The notes below the pieces were generated by a model that worked only from the letters and a program-made list of their open reading frames with translations, was not told where the DNA came from and searched no databases. The position numbers and the translations under genes were made by a program. Positions 34,600-42,414 of a DNA stretch of 64,000 bases are shown here, one piece after another; positions within the stretch are counted from its first letter, which is position 1, and every line of letters starts with the position of its first letter. The DNA is from Rossellomorea aquimaris TF-12 (GTDB taxonomy: Bacteria > Bacillota > Bacilli > Bacillales > Bacillaceae_B): positions 186,001 through 250,000 of the forward strand of contig NZ_LQXM01000025.1 in NCBI RefSeq assembly GCF_001648555.1. Reading direction: 5' to 3'.

Positions 34600-35076
34600 T
34601 CATCTTGAACTCATTGTTTTAATGTCTTTGGATGACTTGATCTTTTCCGAGCTTTTGATTTCTGTTGAGCTTTTTATATTCATAGAGCTCTTAATCTCAC
34701 TGACGCTTTTAATGTTTCCAGCGCCTTTTAGTTTTGTTTTTCCATCATCAGATGAAGACATTTTTTTCTGGAATTCTTCACCAGCTTCTTTTGCATTCCC
34801 TAGCTTTTCACGTAGAGAAAGTAAGACATCCTGGACTTTTTCCTTCGCTTCTTCTGCTTTTGTATGAACCTTGTCAGCGTTCTCTTCTTTTTTATCATCT
34901 AAGTTCTCAGAAGCCTCTTCTGCTTTTGACTGAACTCCTTCTTGTACATTGTCTTGTACGTTTTCAACGAACATATCTTTCGCATTGTCTTTCATTGCAT
35001 CTTTTACTGGCTCTGGAGTATGCTCGACTACTTTTTTGGCCGCTTTACCGACAGCTTTTTTTACTGGCTTACTCAT
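34600..35076 (-). CDS. gvpQ: GvpQ, gas vesicle accessory protein with a C-terminal hexapeptide repeat
   Basis: The 158-residue protein has a basic start (MSKPVKKAVGKAAKKV), a central acidic, Ala/Glu/Lys-rich helical part reminiscent of LEA repeats (residues 35-105), and an unusual tail (121-158) built of about six consecutive six-residue units centred on IKSS. It sits between gvpP and gvpB as in B. megaterium. The function is unknown. The start follows GAAGGTGGGATTAG. Confidence 0.85.
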   Translation of the reverse strand: MSKPVKKAVGKAAKKVVEHTPEPVKDAMKDNAKDMFVENVQDNVQEGVQSKAEEASENLDDKKEENADKVHTKAEEAKEKVQDVLLSLREKLGNAKEAGEEFQKKMSSSDDGKTKLKGAGNIKSVSEIKSSMNIKSSTEIKSSEKIKSSKDIKTMSSR

Positions 35077-35107
35077 CTAATCCCACCTTCAGAGAAGCGA
35101 AGAACCG

Positions 35108-35575
35108 TTATTTTTTGGATTCCACAAGACTATTTAACATTTCCTCTATTCGTTCAAGTCGCTCATTTAAGTTCTTGTTTTCTTCTTTTATTTCTTCCAA
35201 TTCTTCTGATTGATTTTGTGTGCTTTCCTCTGATGATACGTTTGCTTCTTCACTTTTCTTCCTTGGTGATAGCAATCCGCCTTCATATTTACTCATATAA
35301 CCGGTTGCTGTTTGTCTTAATGTAATTAGAGCTTGTTCTGTTATAAATTCCTGTGCCGATCTTCGCAATTCTTTTCCTGCAGCTCTTACCACCTCTGACT
35401 TCCCTAACCCATCTACGACTTTCTTACTTGTACCAGGGTTCGATAATAATCCAATCCCGGCACCGACAACTCCACCAAGGATGGCGTAGTTCATGGATAC
35501 TCTGTTTTCCCCAGTATCTTCAGTTGTTTGTGTATCCTTCTCTTCCACTTGTTGATTGTTCTCCTTGTCTGCCAT
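35108..35575 (-). CDS. gvpP: GvpP, YtxH-like gas vesicle accessory protein
   Basis: In this 155-residue protein a Gly-rich helix, NYAILGGVVGAGIGLLSNPG (around residue 28), is typical of YtxH/gas-vesicle protein GvpP, and the C-terminal 40 residues form a Glu/Lys/Asn-rich coiled coil. The ATG at 35575 lies six bases after GAGG and is preferred to the ATG two codons upstream, which abuts it. It is the second gene of the cluster. The role in Bacillus is not known. Confidence 0.85.
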   Translation of the reverse strand: MADKENNQQVEEKDTQTTEDTGENRVSMNYAILGGVVGAGIGLLSNPGTSKKVVDGLGKSEVVRAAGKELRRSAQEFITEQALITLRQTATGYMSKYEGGLLSPRKKSEEANVSSEESTQNQSEELEEIKEENKNLNERLERIEEMLNSLVESKK

Positions 35576-35618
35576 ATTCATCCTCTTTTCTTTTAAAATG
35601 TTCTATTTTTTAAAATGG

Positions 35619-35879
35619 TTAAATACTAAACTGAGAGTTTCTTTCATTCTTTTGATTCGCAAGTCCTTCTTCTTGAACCTCATCTCTTAGAAGTCCGACT
35701 GCTTCTGCATACCGTAACCATGTATCAACGCTGGCAATAACAACTCTGGCTTCCACTGTAAGAATTTCAATCCCTACCAAGGAAACTCTAGCAAATGCAT
35801 CAATAACGATTCCTTTATCCAGGATTCTGTCGATTACCTCAGCGAGACTTGAGCTATCATTACTTTTTTGAATACTCAT
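35619..35879 (-). CDS. gvpA: GvpA, major gas vesicle shell protein
   Basis: This 86-residue structural protein makes the hollow vesicle wall. The core [20 protein letters not shown] and [20 protein letters not shown] matches GvpA from all known gas vesicle formers. It is the first gene of the cluster. The open frame extends ten codons upstream, but the ATG at 35879 follows GAGGAGAGATAAA. The 630-bp gap before it holds the candidate promoters at 35960-35996 and the 21-bp array. Confidence 0.97.
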   Translation of the reverse strand: MSIQKSNDSSSLAEVIDRILDKGIVIDAFARVSLVGIEILTVEARVVIASVDTWLRYAEAVGLLRDEVQEEGLANQKNERNSQFSI

Positions 35880-35959
35880 TTTATCTCTCCTCTTTATTGG
35901 TGTAGCCAATGAACAAATGAACAGTTGATACTTTTCAAAATGGATTGTTCTTCATCCGT

Positions 35960-35996
35960 ATATCGGTGTATACCTCGTTTTCTTACCCTCTTAAAC
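35960..35996 (-). promoter_or_regulatory. Candidate sigma-D and sigma-B promoters of the gvp operon, overlapping
   Basis: On the minus strand, TAAG (35985-35982), 14 bases, ACCGATAT (35967-35960) differs from the sigma-D consensus TAAA-N(14-16)-GCCGATAT by one base in each box. In the same stretch GTTTAA (35996-35991), 15 bases, AGGTAT (35975-35970) resembles sigma-B GTTTAA-N(13-14)-GGGTAT. Both would start transcription about 75 bp upstream of gvpA. Confidence 0.45.
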
Positions 35997-36350
35997 CAGG
36001 CTTTGGTAATGTTTTGAAGTGAACAACCATTTTTTATACATCTTTAAATCTTTAACACTATATTTGTAATAATTTTTTCAATAGATAACTGGATTTTTGC
36101 CAATTTCGTTCAAAATACAATACAAAAATTTCAATTAGGTTACAGGTTTATTTATATTATTTCGCTTGATTTTAGAGTAGATGTGTGAGTGGTTTGAAAG
36201 TGGCTTTAACCGCTAATCAACTAGGTAATCTGGTCTGTATAAGCATTCAAACGGTCTGGTTTTTGTGACATTTGATCTAATTCGCTGAGTATCTTCTCTT
36301 TTTAGGGGTTAAGGGAGAATGATTAATGTTCGATTTCTAATTCATTGTAT

Positions 36351-36455
36351 AATCTTGCTGAAGCAAGCCGAAATCTTGCCAATTTTGGTGAGAATCTAGC
36401 CAATTCCTTTCATAATCTTGCCGGAAATATTAAGAATCTTGCCGCTTCCCAATAA
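36351..36455. repeat. Five tandem repeats at exactly 21-bp spacing (AATCTTGCC core)
   Basis: The core AATCTTGCC (or one-base variants AATCTTGCT and AATCTAGCC) starts at 36351, 36372, 36393, 36414 and 36435, always 21 bp apart, with unrelated filler between. A related GATTTTTGCC lies at 36092. The array lies between the parR terminator and gvpA. In one frame it reads as NLA-headed heptads and stays open for about 35 codons, but there is no good start. The remaining sequence of the 630-bp gap (35880-36511) holds no recognisable gene. Confidence 0.8.
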
Positions 36456-36463
36456 AATCCAAA

Positions 36464-36505
36464 CAAAAAACCAGCATAACCATCCAATTGGTCATACTGG
36501 TTCTT
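36464..36505 (-). terminator. Terminator of the parM-parR operon
   Basis: Minus strand AACCAGTATGACCA, loop, TGGTTATGCTGGTT, then TTTTT. Confidence 0.85.
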
Positions 36506-36511
36506 TATCAC

Positions 36512-37108
36512 TTACTTATTCATTTGGGAAAGAAAGTCACCTAATAAATCTTCCATACTTTCTTCTTTAGGTTCTTCTTCTATTACTTCCTGTGTTTTCA
36601 TTGCGCTTTCCCAATCAAAATTATCTAATTCAGCATCAGTAGAGTAAGAACGCTCATCTTCTATTTCCTCTTCAGGAGAATCATTGATTACTTGATCAAT
36701 AGACCACTCACGAGAAGAATCATTACTTGCTGCTGTTTCTTCTTGAAGATAAAGTGCTTCATCAATATCTAACGCACTACTGCTTAAGGAAGCGAGAAGA
36801 GAGGCTGTCCGAACAGGATTCGATAAAAGTTGATAAACAATGCTTCCTAATAGAGCTTCAGAGTGTTCGTGCTTCAACCAATCTCGTTGGGACTTGTCCA
36901 ATCCTTTAGGAAGCGGGATGGTAATGGCTTCTCGCTGTTTTGAAATGTTATCATTAACACCACTCACCACAAGCTCTGCAATTTTACTAGAGAAATTTCT
37001 CTTTTCCGTTTCCTTCAGCCTTTGTAAATGCTTTAGAACATGATCAGGTGTATCAGAAGGAATCCGAAATGTAATCGGCTGCCCCCTCGACATTCCCTTT
37101 TCTTTCAT
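36512..37108 (-). CDS. ParR-like centromere-binding adaptor protein
   Basis: In this 198-residue protein the N terminus (QPITFRIPSDTPDHVLKHL, then EKRNFSSKIAELVV) reads as a ribbon-helix-helix DNA-binding domain: one beta strand, two helices. The C-terminal half is acidic and probably disordered, ending in a short amphipathic EDLLGDFLSQMNK that resembles the filament-binding tail of ParR proteins. It starts at ATG after AGGGTGATGAT, 9 bp after the ParM-like stop. Position, fold type and tail fit the adaptor of a type II partition system, bridging DNA repeats and filament ends. The family call is an inference. Confidence 0.7.
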   Translation of the reverse strand: MKEKGMSRGQPITFRIPSDTPDHVLKHLQRLKETEKRNFSSKIAELVVSGVNDNISKQREAITIPLPKGLDKSQRDWLKHEHSEALLGSIVYQLLSNPVRTASLLASLSSSALDIDEALYLQEETAASNDSSREWSIDQVINDSPEEEIEDERSYSTDAELDNFDWESAMKTQEVIEEEPKEESMEDLLGDFLSQMNK

Positions 37109-37117
37109 ATCATCACC

Positions 37118-38293
37118 CTATTTGGTTTTCGCTAATTTTTGTTCTTCTTTTTGTGTTTCTTTTTGATTTTTGCGAGCATAGTCAGCGATTAGCTTATAGT
37201 AAGCATTCGCCATCATCCAGATACTCTCTTTTTCATCTTCAAAGAAGTCAATGTTGTAGCCATCAAGATTGTTATTAAGCGTTTTGATATATTCCTTCAG
37301 AACACTGGAACCTCCACCTATGAAATAGCAGATTTCCGTTTGAGAGTTCTTTTGCCACATATTACGAAGGTGGCGATACTGCTTTTTCGCAAGTTCAAGC
37401 ATAATACGATCCACGATGTCGTGTACGCTTGTGCGACTTCCTTTAACCATTATATGATTACGGTCATTTTTCTTCGTAATGATTTCAACTACATCACGAC
37501 GACTATCTAACTCGATGCCGTGTCTTGAACGAATTTCTTCCCGAATCATTTCAAGGGATTCAGAAACTCCCAGGTTAAAACCTTGTGCTTTATCATCATC
37601 TACTTTTCTATCTTTAATAACAGCGATATCCGTTGATAACCCACCGACATCTTGAATTAAAATTCGTTTATCGATGAGATCTTTATTAATGATGTTTAAA
37701 TTGTTGTCCATTACCAGATTGATAAATGCGGCGAATCCTTCTGGATATACTTTTACTTCATCAAACTTAATGTTCACCTTGATTCCCTGATAGCGAGGAG
37801 TGACTAAAAACTCCACTTGGTGAACAGATCCTAATAGTTTAGAACGGTATCCAACGTCTTTTCCTTCCTTCACTTCACGAAGTGGAAGACCAGTACCTAA
37901 TGTATAATTTGCTTCTATTACATTATTATTCTTTTTAAAATGGGAATCCTGACGCGCTGCATCTAGAGCAATGGAAGCAAACAGCATGATGAGTGTTTGG
38001 TCTTCTTCTGATTTACTGCTACCTGGATCCAATTCAGTAGAGTTATTGCTCTTAGTAGCTAAATTTCCAACACGATAAATAGCATTATTGTCTGATAGAG
38101 TAGGGGAGTGGACACGGATATGTATGCCGTCTAGTGGATCTTGTGTGTCCAGCTCTTCTATACCAATGATAGGGCGATCTTCAATGTCTCTTGCAATAAC
38201 GTTCGGGATATTCACCTCAGAGTCCATTTTTCCAAAAATACCTTTAAGAGAATCATTACCAACGTCAATTGCTGCAATACGAGGGTTTGTCAC
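37118..38293 (-). CDS. ParM-family actin-like ATPase (plasmid-segregation type)
   Basis: This 391-residue actin-fold protein has all the nucleotide-site motifs: phosphate-1 AAIDVGNDSLKG near residue 8, phosphate-2 ILIQDVGGLSTDIAVI near 210 and adenosine motif FIGGGSSVLKEY near 325. Such proteins polymerise with ATP and push or pull DNA apart. It differs from MreB and FtsA and resembles the ParM/StbA proteins of Gram-positive plasmids. GTG 38293, eight bases after AAAGGA, is chosen over a longer frame with an ATG that abuts the same site. It is transcribed from a promoter next to the TGTAC repeat array. Confidence 0.85.
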   Translation of the reverse strand: MTNPRIAAIDVGNDSLKGIFGKMDSEVNIPNVIARDIEDRPIIGIEELDTQDPLDGIHIRVHSPTLSDNNAIYRVGNLATKSNNSTELDPGSSKSEEDQTLIMLFASIALDAARQDSHFKKNNNVIEANYTLGTGLPLREVKEGKDVGYRSKLLGSVHQVEFLVTPRYQGIKVNIKFDEVKVYPEGFAAFINLVMDNNLNIINKDLIDKRILIQDVGGLSTDIAVIKDRKVDDDKAQGFNLGVSESLEMIREEIRSRHGIELDSRRDVVEIITKKNDRNHIMVKGSRTSVHDIVDRIMLELAKKQYRHLRNMWQKNSQTEICYFIGGGSSVLKEYIKTLNNNLDGYNIDFFEDEKESIWMMANAYYKLIADYARKNQKETQKEEQKLAKTK

Positions 38294-38340
38294 AAAAATC
38301 ATCCTTTCTTTCATGAGTAAGAATTTGTCAAAAAATTTCA

Positions 38341-38381
38341 ACTCTTAATTAAAGAGTAAACATTTTTTTGTTATTGGTCAA
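38341..38381 (-). promoter_or_regulatory. Promoter of the parMR operon with overlapping palindrome
   Basis: Minus strand TTGACC (38381-38376), 17 bases, TACTCT (38358-38353). The inverted repeat ACTCTT-AATTA-AAGAGT (38341-38357) overlaps the -10 box and transcription start, a possible operator. Confidence 0.55.
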
Positions 38382-38423
38382 TCCTACTTTCCTATCTATT
38401 ACACAAATGTAATGTAAGGGGGA

Positions 38424-38565
38424 GGTTGTATACAATTTGTTTATTTGTATACGAAACTCGTACACATGCTTATAAATCAACATGTGTACACTTATGTATA
38501 CTTGTACACTTTGTTGTACACAATTGTATACATTTTTGTTTACTTGTACACTTATTTGTAAACTT
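38424..38565. repeat. Centromere-like (parC) repeat array upstream of the ParM-like gene
   Basis: About ten copies of a TGTAC/TATAC-type core (GTGTACAAG, GTATACAA, TTTACAAA variants) lie in 140 bp. On the minus strand the cores end at 38558, 38546, 38538, 38526, 38516, 38504, 38496 and 38486, steps of 8-12 bp that add up to about 10 bp per repeat, placing them on one face of the helix. An inverted pair TGTACACATG/CATGTGTAC follows, then two more cores. Phased short repeats next to parMR are the hallmark of ParR-bound centromeres. Confidence 0.75.
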
Positions 38566-38754
38566 ACATATTTTTCAACTTTTCTCGTACTTTTTCTCTC
38601 CCCTACTTTCACCTAACGAATCATTTTTTAAGAAATAGAAATAGTATTTCATTAGGAAGTAGTATGAAATTTTCAACTAAACGTGTCTCCCCTCCCCTGA
38701 AAAAGTAGAAGAATTAAATTCCTCAGGAAATAATAGAGGGCATTTTTGCTTGAA

Positions 38755-38792
38755 ATAAAAAAACCTACACTAGCCTAAGCAGTGTAGTTAAT
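38755..38792 (-). terminator. Terminator after the quinone-oxidoreductase-like gene
   Basis: Minus strand ACTACACTG, loop, CTAGTGTAG, then GTTTTTTT. Confidence 0.8.
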
Positions 38793-38797
38793 ACCCA

Positions 38798-39805
38798 TTA
38801 ACTATTCTTCATCTTAATAATGACTTTTCCTTTTGCTCTACCTGTTTCAACATAATCAATCGCCTTTTGAGCATCCTCTAAAGGATACACCTTATCGATT
38901 ATTGGACGAATACTTCCCTTTTCAACAAGCTCCTTGATTTGTTCCAACTGAGCACCACTAGGCTTCATAAATAAGAAGTGATAGCTTACGTTAAACTTTT
39001 TCTCTAACGCCGTTATCTTTCTGCTAATGAGGGAGAAGAGGATGCTTTTAATAAGACCTAATCGATTCTCTACGGCAAATTTTCTGTTAGGGAGACCTGA
39101 AACAGAAACAATTTGCCCCTTGGGTTTAAGAATACGAAACGATTTATGTAAGTTTTCACCACCTAAAGTATCAAATACAGCATCATATTCTTCCAACACT
39201 TCCTCAAATGATTCTTCCTTGTAATTAATAACTCTATCTGCACCAAGTGACGTCACTAATTCAAAGCCTTTATCACTTGCAGTGGTCGCTACATAGACAC
39301 CCATTTCTTTTGCCAGTTGTATAGCAAAGGTCCCTACTCCACCTGAGCCTGCATGAATGAGGAGTTTTTGATTCTTCTTAAGCTGAAGTACTTCATGAAA
39401 TGCCTGCCAAGTAGTTAAACCTACAAGAGGAAGGGAAGCTGCTTCTTCAAAACTCACATTTTTTGGTTTTAGGGCAATATCGTCCTCGTGAACAGAAATG
39501 AATTCGGCAAAGGTACCGATACGGTTCTTTCTAGGTCTTCCATATACCTCGTCTCCAATGGTGAAATTCGTAACCTTTGAACCGATTTGAATCACTTTTC
39601 CTGAAAAATCATTTCCTAATATCAATGGCATCTCGTAGGTTAAAAGGACTTTCACTTTTCCATCTCTTATTTTAAAATCGATAGGGTTTATACTTGCTGC
39701 ATGTATTTCTACTAATAAGTCCTTTTCTCCAATCGTTGGATTTGGAAGACTAGCAAGCTGCAGAGGTACATTATTACCATATTTAGATATAACCATAGCT
39801 TTCAT
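38798..39805 (-). CDS. Quinone-oxidoreductase-like medium-chain dehydrogenase
   Basis: This NADP-dependent MDR-family enzyme of 335 residues lacks the zinc ligands. It has the QOR features: AASINPIDFKIRDG near residue 38, GNDFSGKV near 66, the dinucleotide site HAGSGGVGTFAIQLAK near 150 and the closing TGRAKGKVIIKM. It probably reduces quinones or enones. The ATG at 39805 follows GTGAGGATGATAAAA. Single gene with its own terminator. Confidence 0.88.
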   Translation of the reverse strand: MKAMVISKYGNNVPLQLASLPNPTIGEKDLLVEIHAASINPIDFKIRDGKVKVLLTYEMPLILGNDFSGKVIQIGSKVTNFTIGDEVYGRPRKNRIGTFAEFISVHEDDIALKPKNVSFEEAASLPLVGLTTWQAFHEVLQLKKNQKLLIHAGSGGVGTFAIQLAKEMGVYVATTASDKGFELVTSLGADRVINYKEESFEEVLEEYDAVFDTLGGENLHKSFRILKPKGQIVSVSGLPNRKFAVENRLGLIKSILFSLISRKITALEKKFNVSYHFLFMKPSGAQLEQIKELVEKGSIRPIIDKVYPLEDAQKAIDYVETGRAKGKVIIKMKNS

Positions 39806-39981
39806 TTTTATCATCCTCACAAAGCAAATGTTAAGTCCTATGAGCGTATTTTGCTTTCTTTCATTCTAAAAGTCAAATATATGAAGCAACGTTTGCACTT
39901 TTGGCAACAGTATAGAAGGGAAAATCACTAAAATATCTAATTAATAAAAAAGAGTTTATTTTAAAAGACTGGAGAATAAGA

Positions 39982-40923
39982 ATGAATGCAGAACTGGACT
40001 ATAAATCTTTCACACTTAAAGAAGTAAGAAAAGGAGTTTATGCGGCTTTAATAAAGAAAGGACAAGGAGCATGGGGAAATGCCGGTATTATTGACCTTGG
40101 AGACGAATTGCTAGTTTTTGATACCTTTGCTTCACCTCAAGCTGCTCAAGAACTAAGAATAGCTGCTGAGACCCTTACTGGTAAGCAAGTCCGTTATGCC
40201 ATCAATAGCCATGTGCATTTTGATCATACTTTTGGCAACCAAATATTTAGAGATGCTCACATTATATCTTCCACAACAACACGTAACGAACTTTCTAAAA
40301 TAAATCTAATGGAGTTAATAAATCAATTTGGACCATACATTGCTCAGTTAGAAGAACAGGCTGAGAAAATGTCAGATCCCATAAAAAAGCAGGAATTCTT
40401 CGAAGAAGATATTTCTGAAAAAATACGTTTAAAAGACAATCTACACCATATAGACCTGACTCTTCCATCTATAACTTTTAACCGGAAGCTCTCATTACAT
40501 GGAACAAAACGAACAGCTGAACTCATCAGTTTCGGACCAGGCCACTCACCTGACGACACCATACTCTATTTACCTGAAGATTACGTTCTCTTTGCAGGGG
40601 ATTTAATTTCTGTGAACTTTCACCCATTGCTTGCCCCTAATGGAGATTATCATAACTGGCAAAAGGCTTTAATGACCATAGCTGACCTTGATATAGAGAC
40701 CATTGTGCCTGGTCATGGCAATGTTAGCGACCGAGAGGCTATACACTCCATGATTTCATACATTTCTGAAATAGTCGATTTAGTTATTACTTCAGGTGAA
40801 GGTGGAAGTTCCCTCGAAGAATTACTTAAAAAGCCCATTCTTGAAGCCTTTAACGATTGGCATGGATCTTATGTATATGAATGGAATCTAAAGACACTTT
40901 TTAATCTAAATAAAAAAAACTAA
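39982..40923 (+). CDS. MBL-fold metallo-hydrolase
   Basis: The 313-residue metallo-beta-lactamase fold protein has zinc ligands in HVHFDHTFGN near residue 76, GPGHSPDDT near 187, Asp in LFAGDLIS near 205 and PGHGNVSD near 241. It has no signal peptide, so it is cytoplasmic; the substrate is unknown. The start follows CTGGAGAATAAG. Single gene. Confidence 0.88.
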   Translation: MNAELDYKSFTLKEVRKGVYAALIKKGQGAWGNAGIIDLGDELLVFDTFASPQAAQELRIAAETLTGKQVRYAINSHVHFDHTFGNQIFRDAHIISSTTTRNELSKINLMELINQFGPYIAQLEEQAEKMSDPIKKQEFFEEDISEKIRLKDNLHHIDLTLPSITFNRKLSLHGTKRTAELISFGPGHSPDDTILYLPEDYVLFAGDLISVNFHPLLAPNGDYHNWQKALMTIADLDIETIVPGHGNVSDREAIHSMISYISEIVDLVITSGEGGSSLEELLKKPILEAFNDWHGSYVYEWNLKTLFNLNKKN

Positions 40924-41158
40924 GAGAAATTGCGAGAGGAAGTCTTCACCTTCCTCCCTACTTCATTTGTGTTATTTTGACACTATTCATTGAAGCTTCT
41001 TTTATTGTAAGGAATTGGGGGCGGGTATCTTCGTGAGTTTTGGGATAGCGCCTCACAATCTAGCATCCATTCAGATTGAAAAGTTTAAAAGCACTCACAT
41101 TGAATCAATTGACGAAAACATCCAAAAAAGAGACTGACAGCCTATTTAGCCCTACACT

Positions 41159-41287
41159 CTATTTTTTCTTTTGTTGACTCTTCAATTTATTCATTTCCAG
41201 CTCAGCTGCATACTCCTCTTGAGTCTTGCCTTGCTTCTGACTCTCAGATTGAATTTTCTTGAATTTGTTATCATTTTGATTTGGCAT
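41159..41287 (-). CDS. Small hydrophilic protein, 42 residues
   Basis: ATG follows GGAGGTGAGAAA. The product begins MPNQNDNKFKKIQSESQ, is rich in Lys, Gln, Glu and Asn, and has no hydrophobic segment. Its composition recalls minor small acid-soluble or spore proteins, but no family is recognised. The gap on its right (40924-41158) shows no other gene. Confidence 0.6.
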   Translation of the reverse strand: MPNQNDNKFKKIQSESQKQGKTQEEYAAELEMNKLKSQQKKK

Positions 41288-41441
41288 TTTCTCACCTCCT
41301 TGCAACATCGTTATTATAAACAGTTACTAGTATTTTATACCCGCTATACCTGACTATGTATAAATTATTTGATAATAAAAATCCCTCATTATATACTTTC
41401 TCTAACGAGACGAACGTTTTAAAAAAGATAGGAGGAGACAT

Positions 41442-42350
41442 ATGAGAATAGGTATTATTGGACTTGGAGATATTGCGCAAAAAGCTTACTTACCGGTTCT
41501 TTCTGAAAAAGAAGGGATTGAATTGGTGCTTTGTACTAGAAACGAAGAGACACTAACTAAACTATCCAAAAAATATAGAATTGAGGAAACCGTTCATAAC
41601 GTTGAGGGACTACTCTCAAAGAATATCGATGCGGCATTTGTAAGTACAGCAACAGAAGCGCACTTTGATATAGCGGAGACATTGCTTAAAAATGGGATCC
41701 ATACCTATATCGACAAGCCTCTATCGTTAGACTTCAATGAAACTGAAAGAATAGTAAAGCTCTCAAAAGAAACTGGTAAAATCGCTATGATTGGTTTTAA
41801 CAGAAGATTTATTCCAAGAGTAAAAGAGCTCAAGGATTACGGAAAAGCTAGTTTGATTATTATGCAAAAGAATCGTTTTGCCTCTCCAGATTACGTAAGA
41901 AGATTTGTTGTAGAGGATTTTATTCACGTTGTCGATACGCTGAGATTTTTGATGGATACGGACGTACAAGATGTAAAGGTGGAATACCTTAAAAACGGTG
42001 AAATGCTTGATCATTTAGTCATACAGCTTATAGGAGATGGCTGTACAGCCATGGGAATCATGAATAGAAATGGTGGCGTAACAGAGGAAATCATTGAATA
42101 TATGACGGGACACCACAAATATGTAGTAAATAGTCTTGTTGAAACCACACACTATCATGGTAAAGAAACGAGTATTACAAAGTTCGGTGACTGGGAGCCA
42201 ACACTTTATAAACGAGGCTTTTATCAAATCGTTGATACTTTTTTAGATTGTGTTAAACAGAACAAAATGCCTGATCCATCGATTGATGATTCCCTTACGA
42301 CCCATGAAATTTGTGAAAGAATAGTAAATTATATCGAACGTGAACTGTAA
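41442..42350 (+). CDS. Gfo/Idh/MocA-family oxidoreductase
   Basis: This 302-residue NAD(P)-dependent dehydrogenase has the N-terminal Rossmann start RIGIIGLGDIAQKAYLPVL, then the signature IDKPLSLD near residue 95 (the Lys-Pro pair), and a C-terminal beta-sheet domain. Substrates in this family are sugars, inositols or related compounds. The start follows AGGAGGAGACAT. It is a single gene with a terminator. Substrate cannot be read. Confidence 0.9.
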   Translation: MRIGIIGLGDIAQKAYLPVLSEKEGIELVLCTRNEETLTKLSKKYRIEETVHNVEGLLSKNIDAAFVSTATEAHFDIAETLLKNGIHTYIDKPLSLDFNETERIVKLSKETGKIAMIGFNRRFIPRVKELKDYGKASLIIMQKNRFASPDYVRRFVVEDFIHVVDTLRFLMDTDVQDVKVEYLKNGEMLDHLVIQLIGDGCTAMGIMNRNGGVTEEIIEYMTGHHKYVVNSLVETTHYHGKETSITKFGDWEPTLYKRGFYQIVDTFLDCVKQNKMPDPSIDDSLTTHEICERIVNYIEREL

Positions 42351-42356
42351 GTAGAG

Positions 42357-42388
42357 AGGAGTGCCGGCATATCGGCACTCTTTTTATT
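42357..42388 (+). terminator. Terminator after the Gfo/Idh/MocA gene
   Basis: GAGTGCCGGC-AT-ATCGGCACTC followed by TTTTT. Confidence 0.9.
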
Positions 42389-42414
42389 AAAACCCCTTAA
42401 ACTATACCTACTTC

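Noticed and set aside
36351-38565. CRISPR array
   Set aside because: The repeats are 9-12 bp with 8-21 bp period, no 28-37 bp repeats or equal spacers, and no cas genes are present.
38349-38638. ORFs on both strands across the TGTAC array
   Set aside because: The repeats themselves keep frames open; products are low-complexity and starts have no ribosome-binding site.
41171-41480. Plus and minus ORFs around the 42-residue gene
   Set aside because: No ribosome-binding sites; hydrophobic products are complements of Lys/Glu codons.
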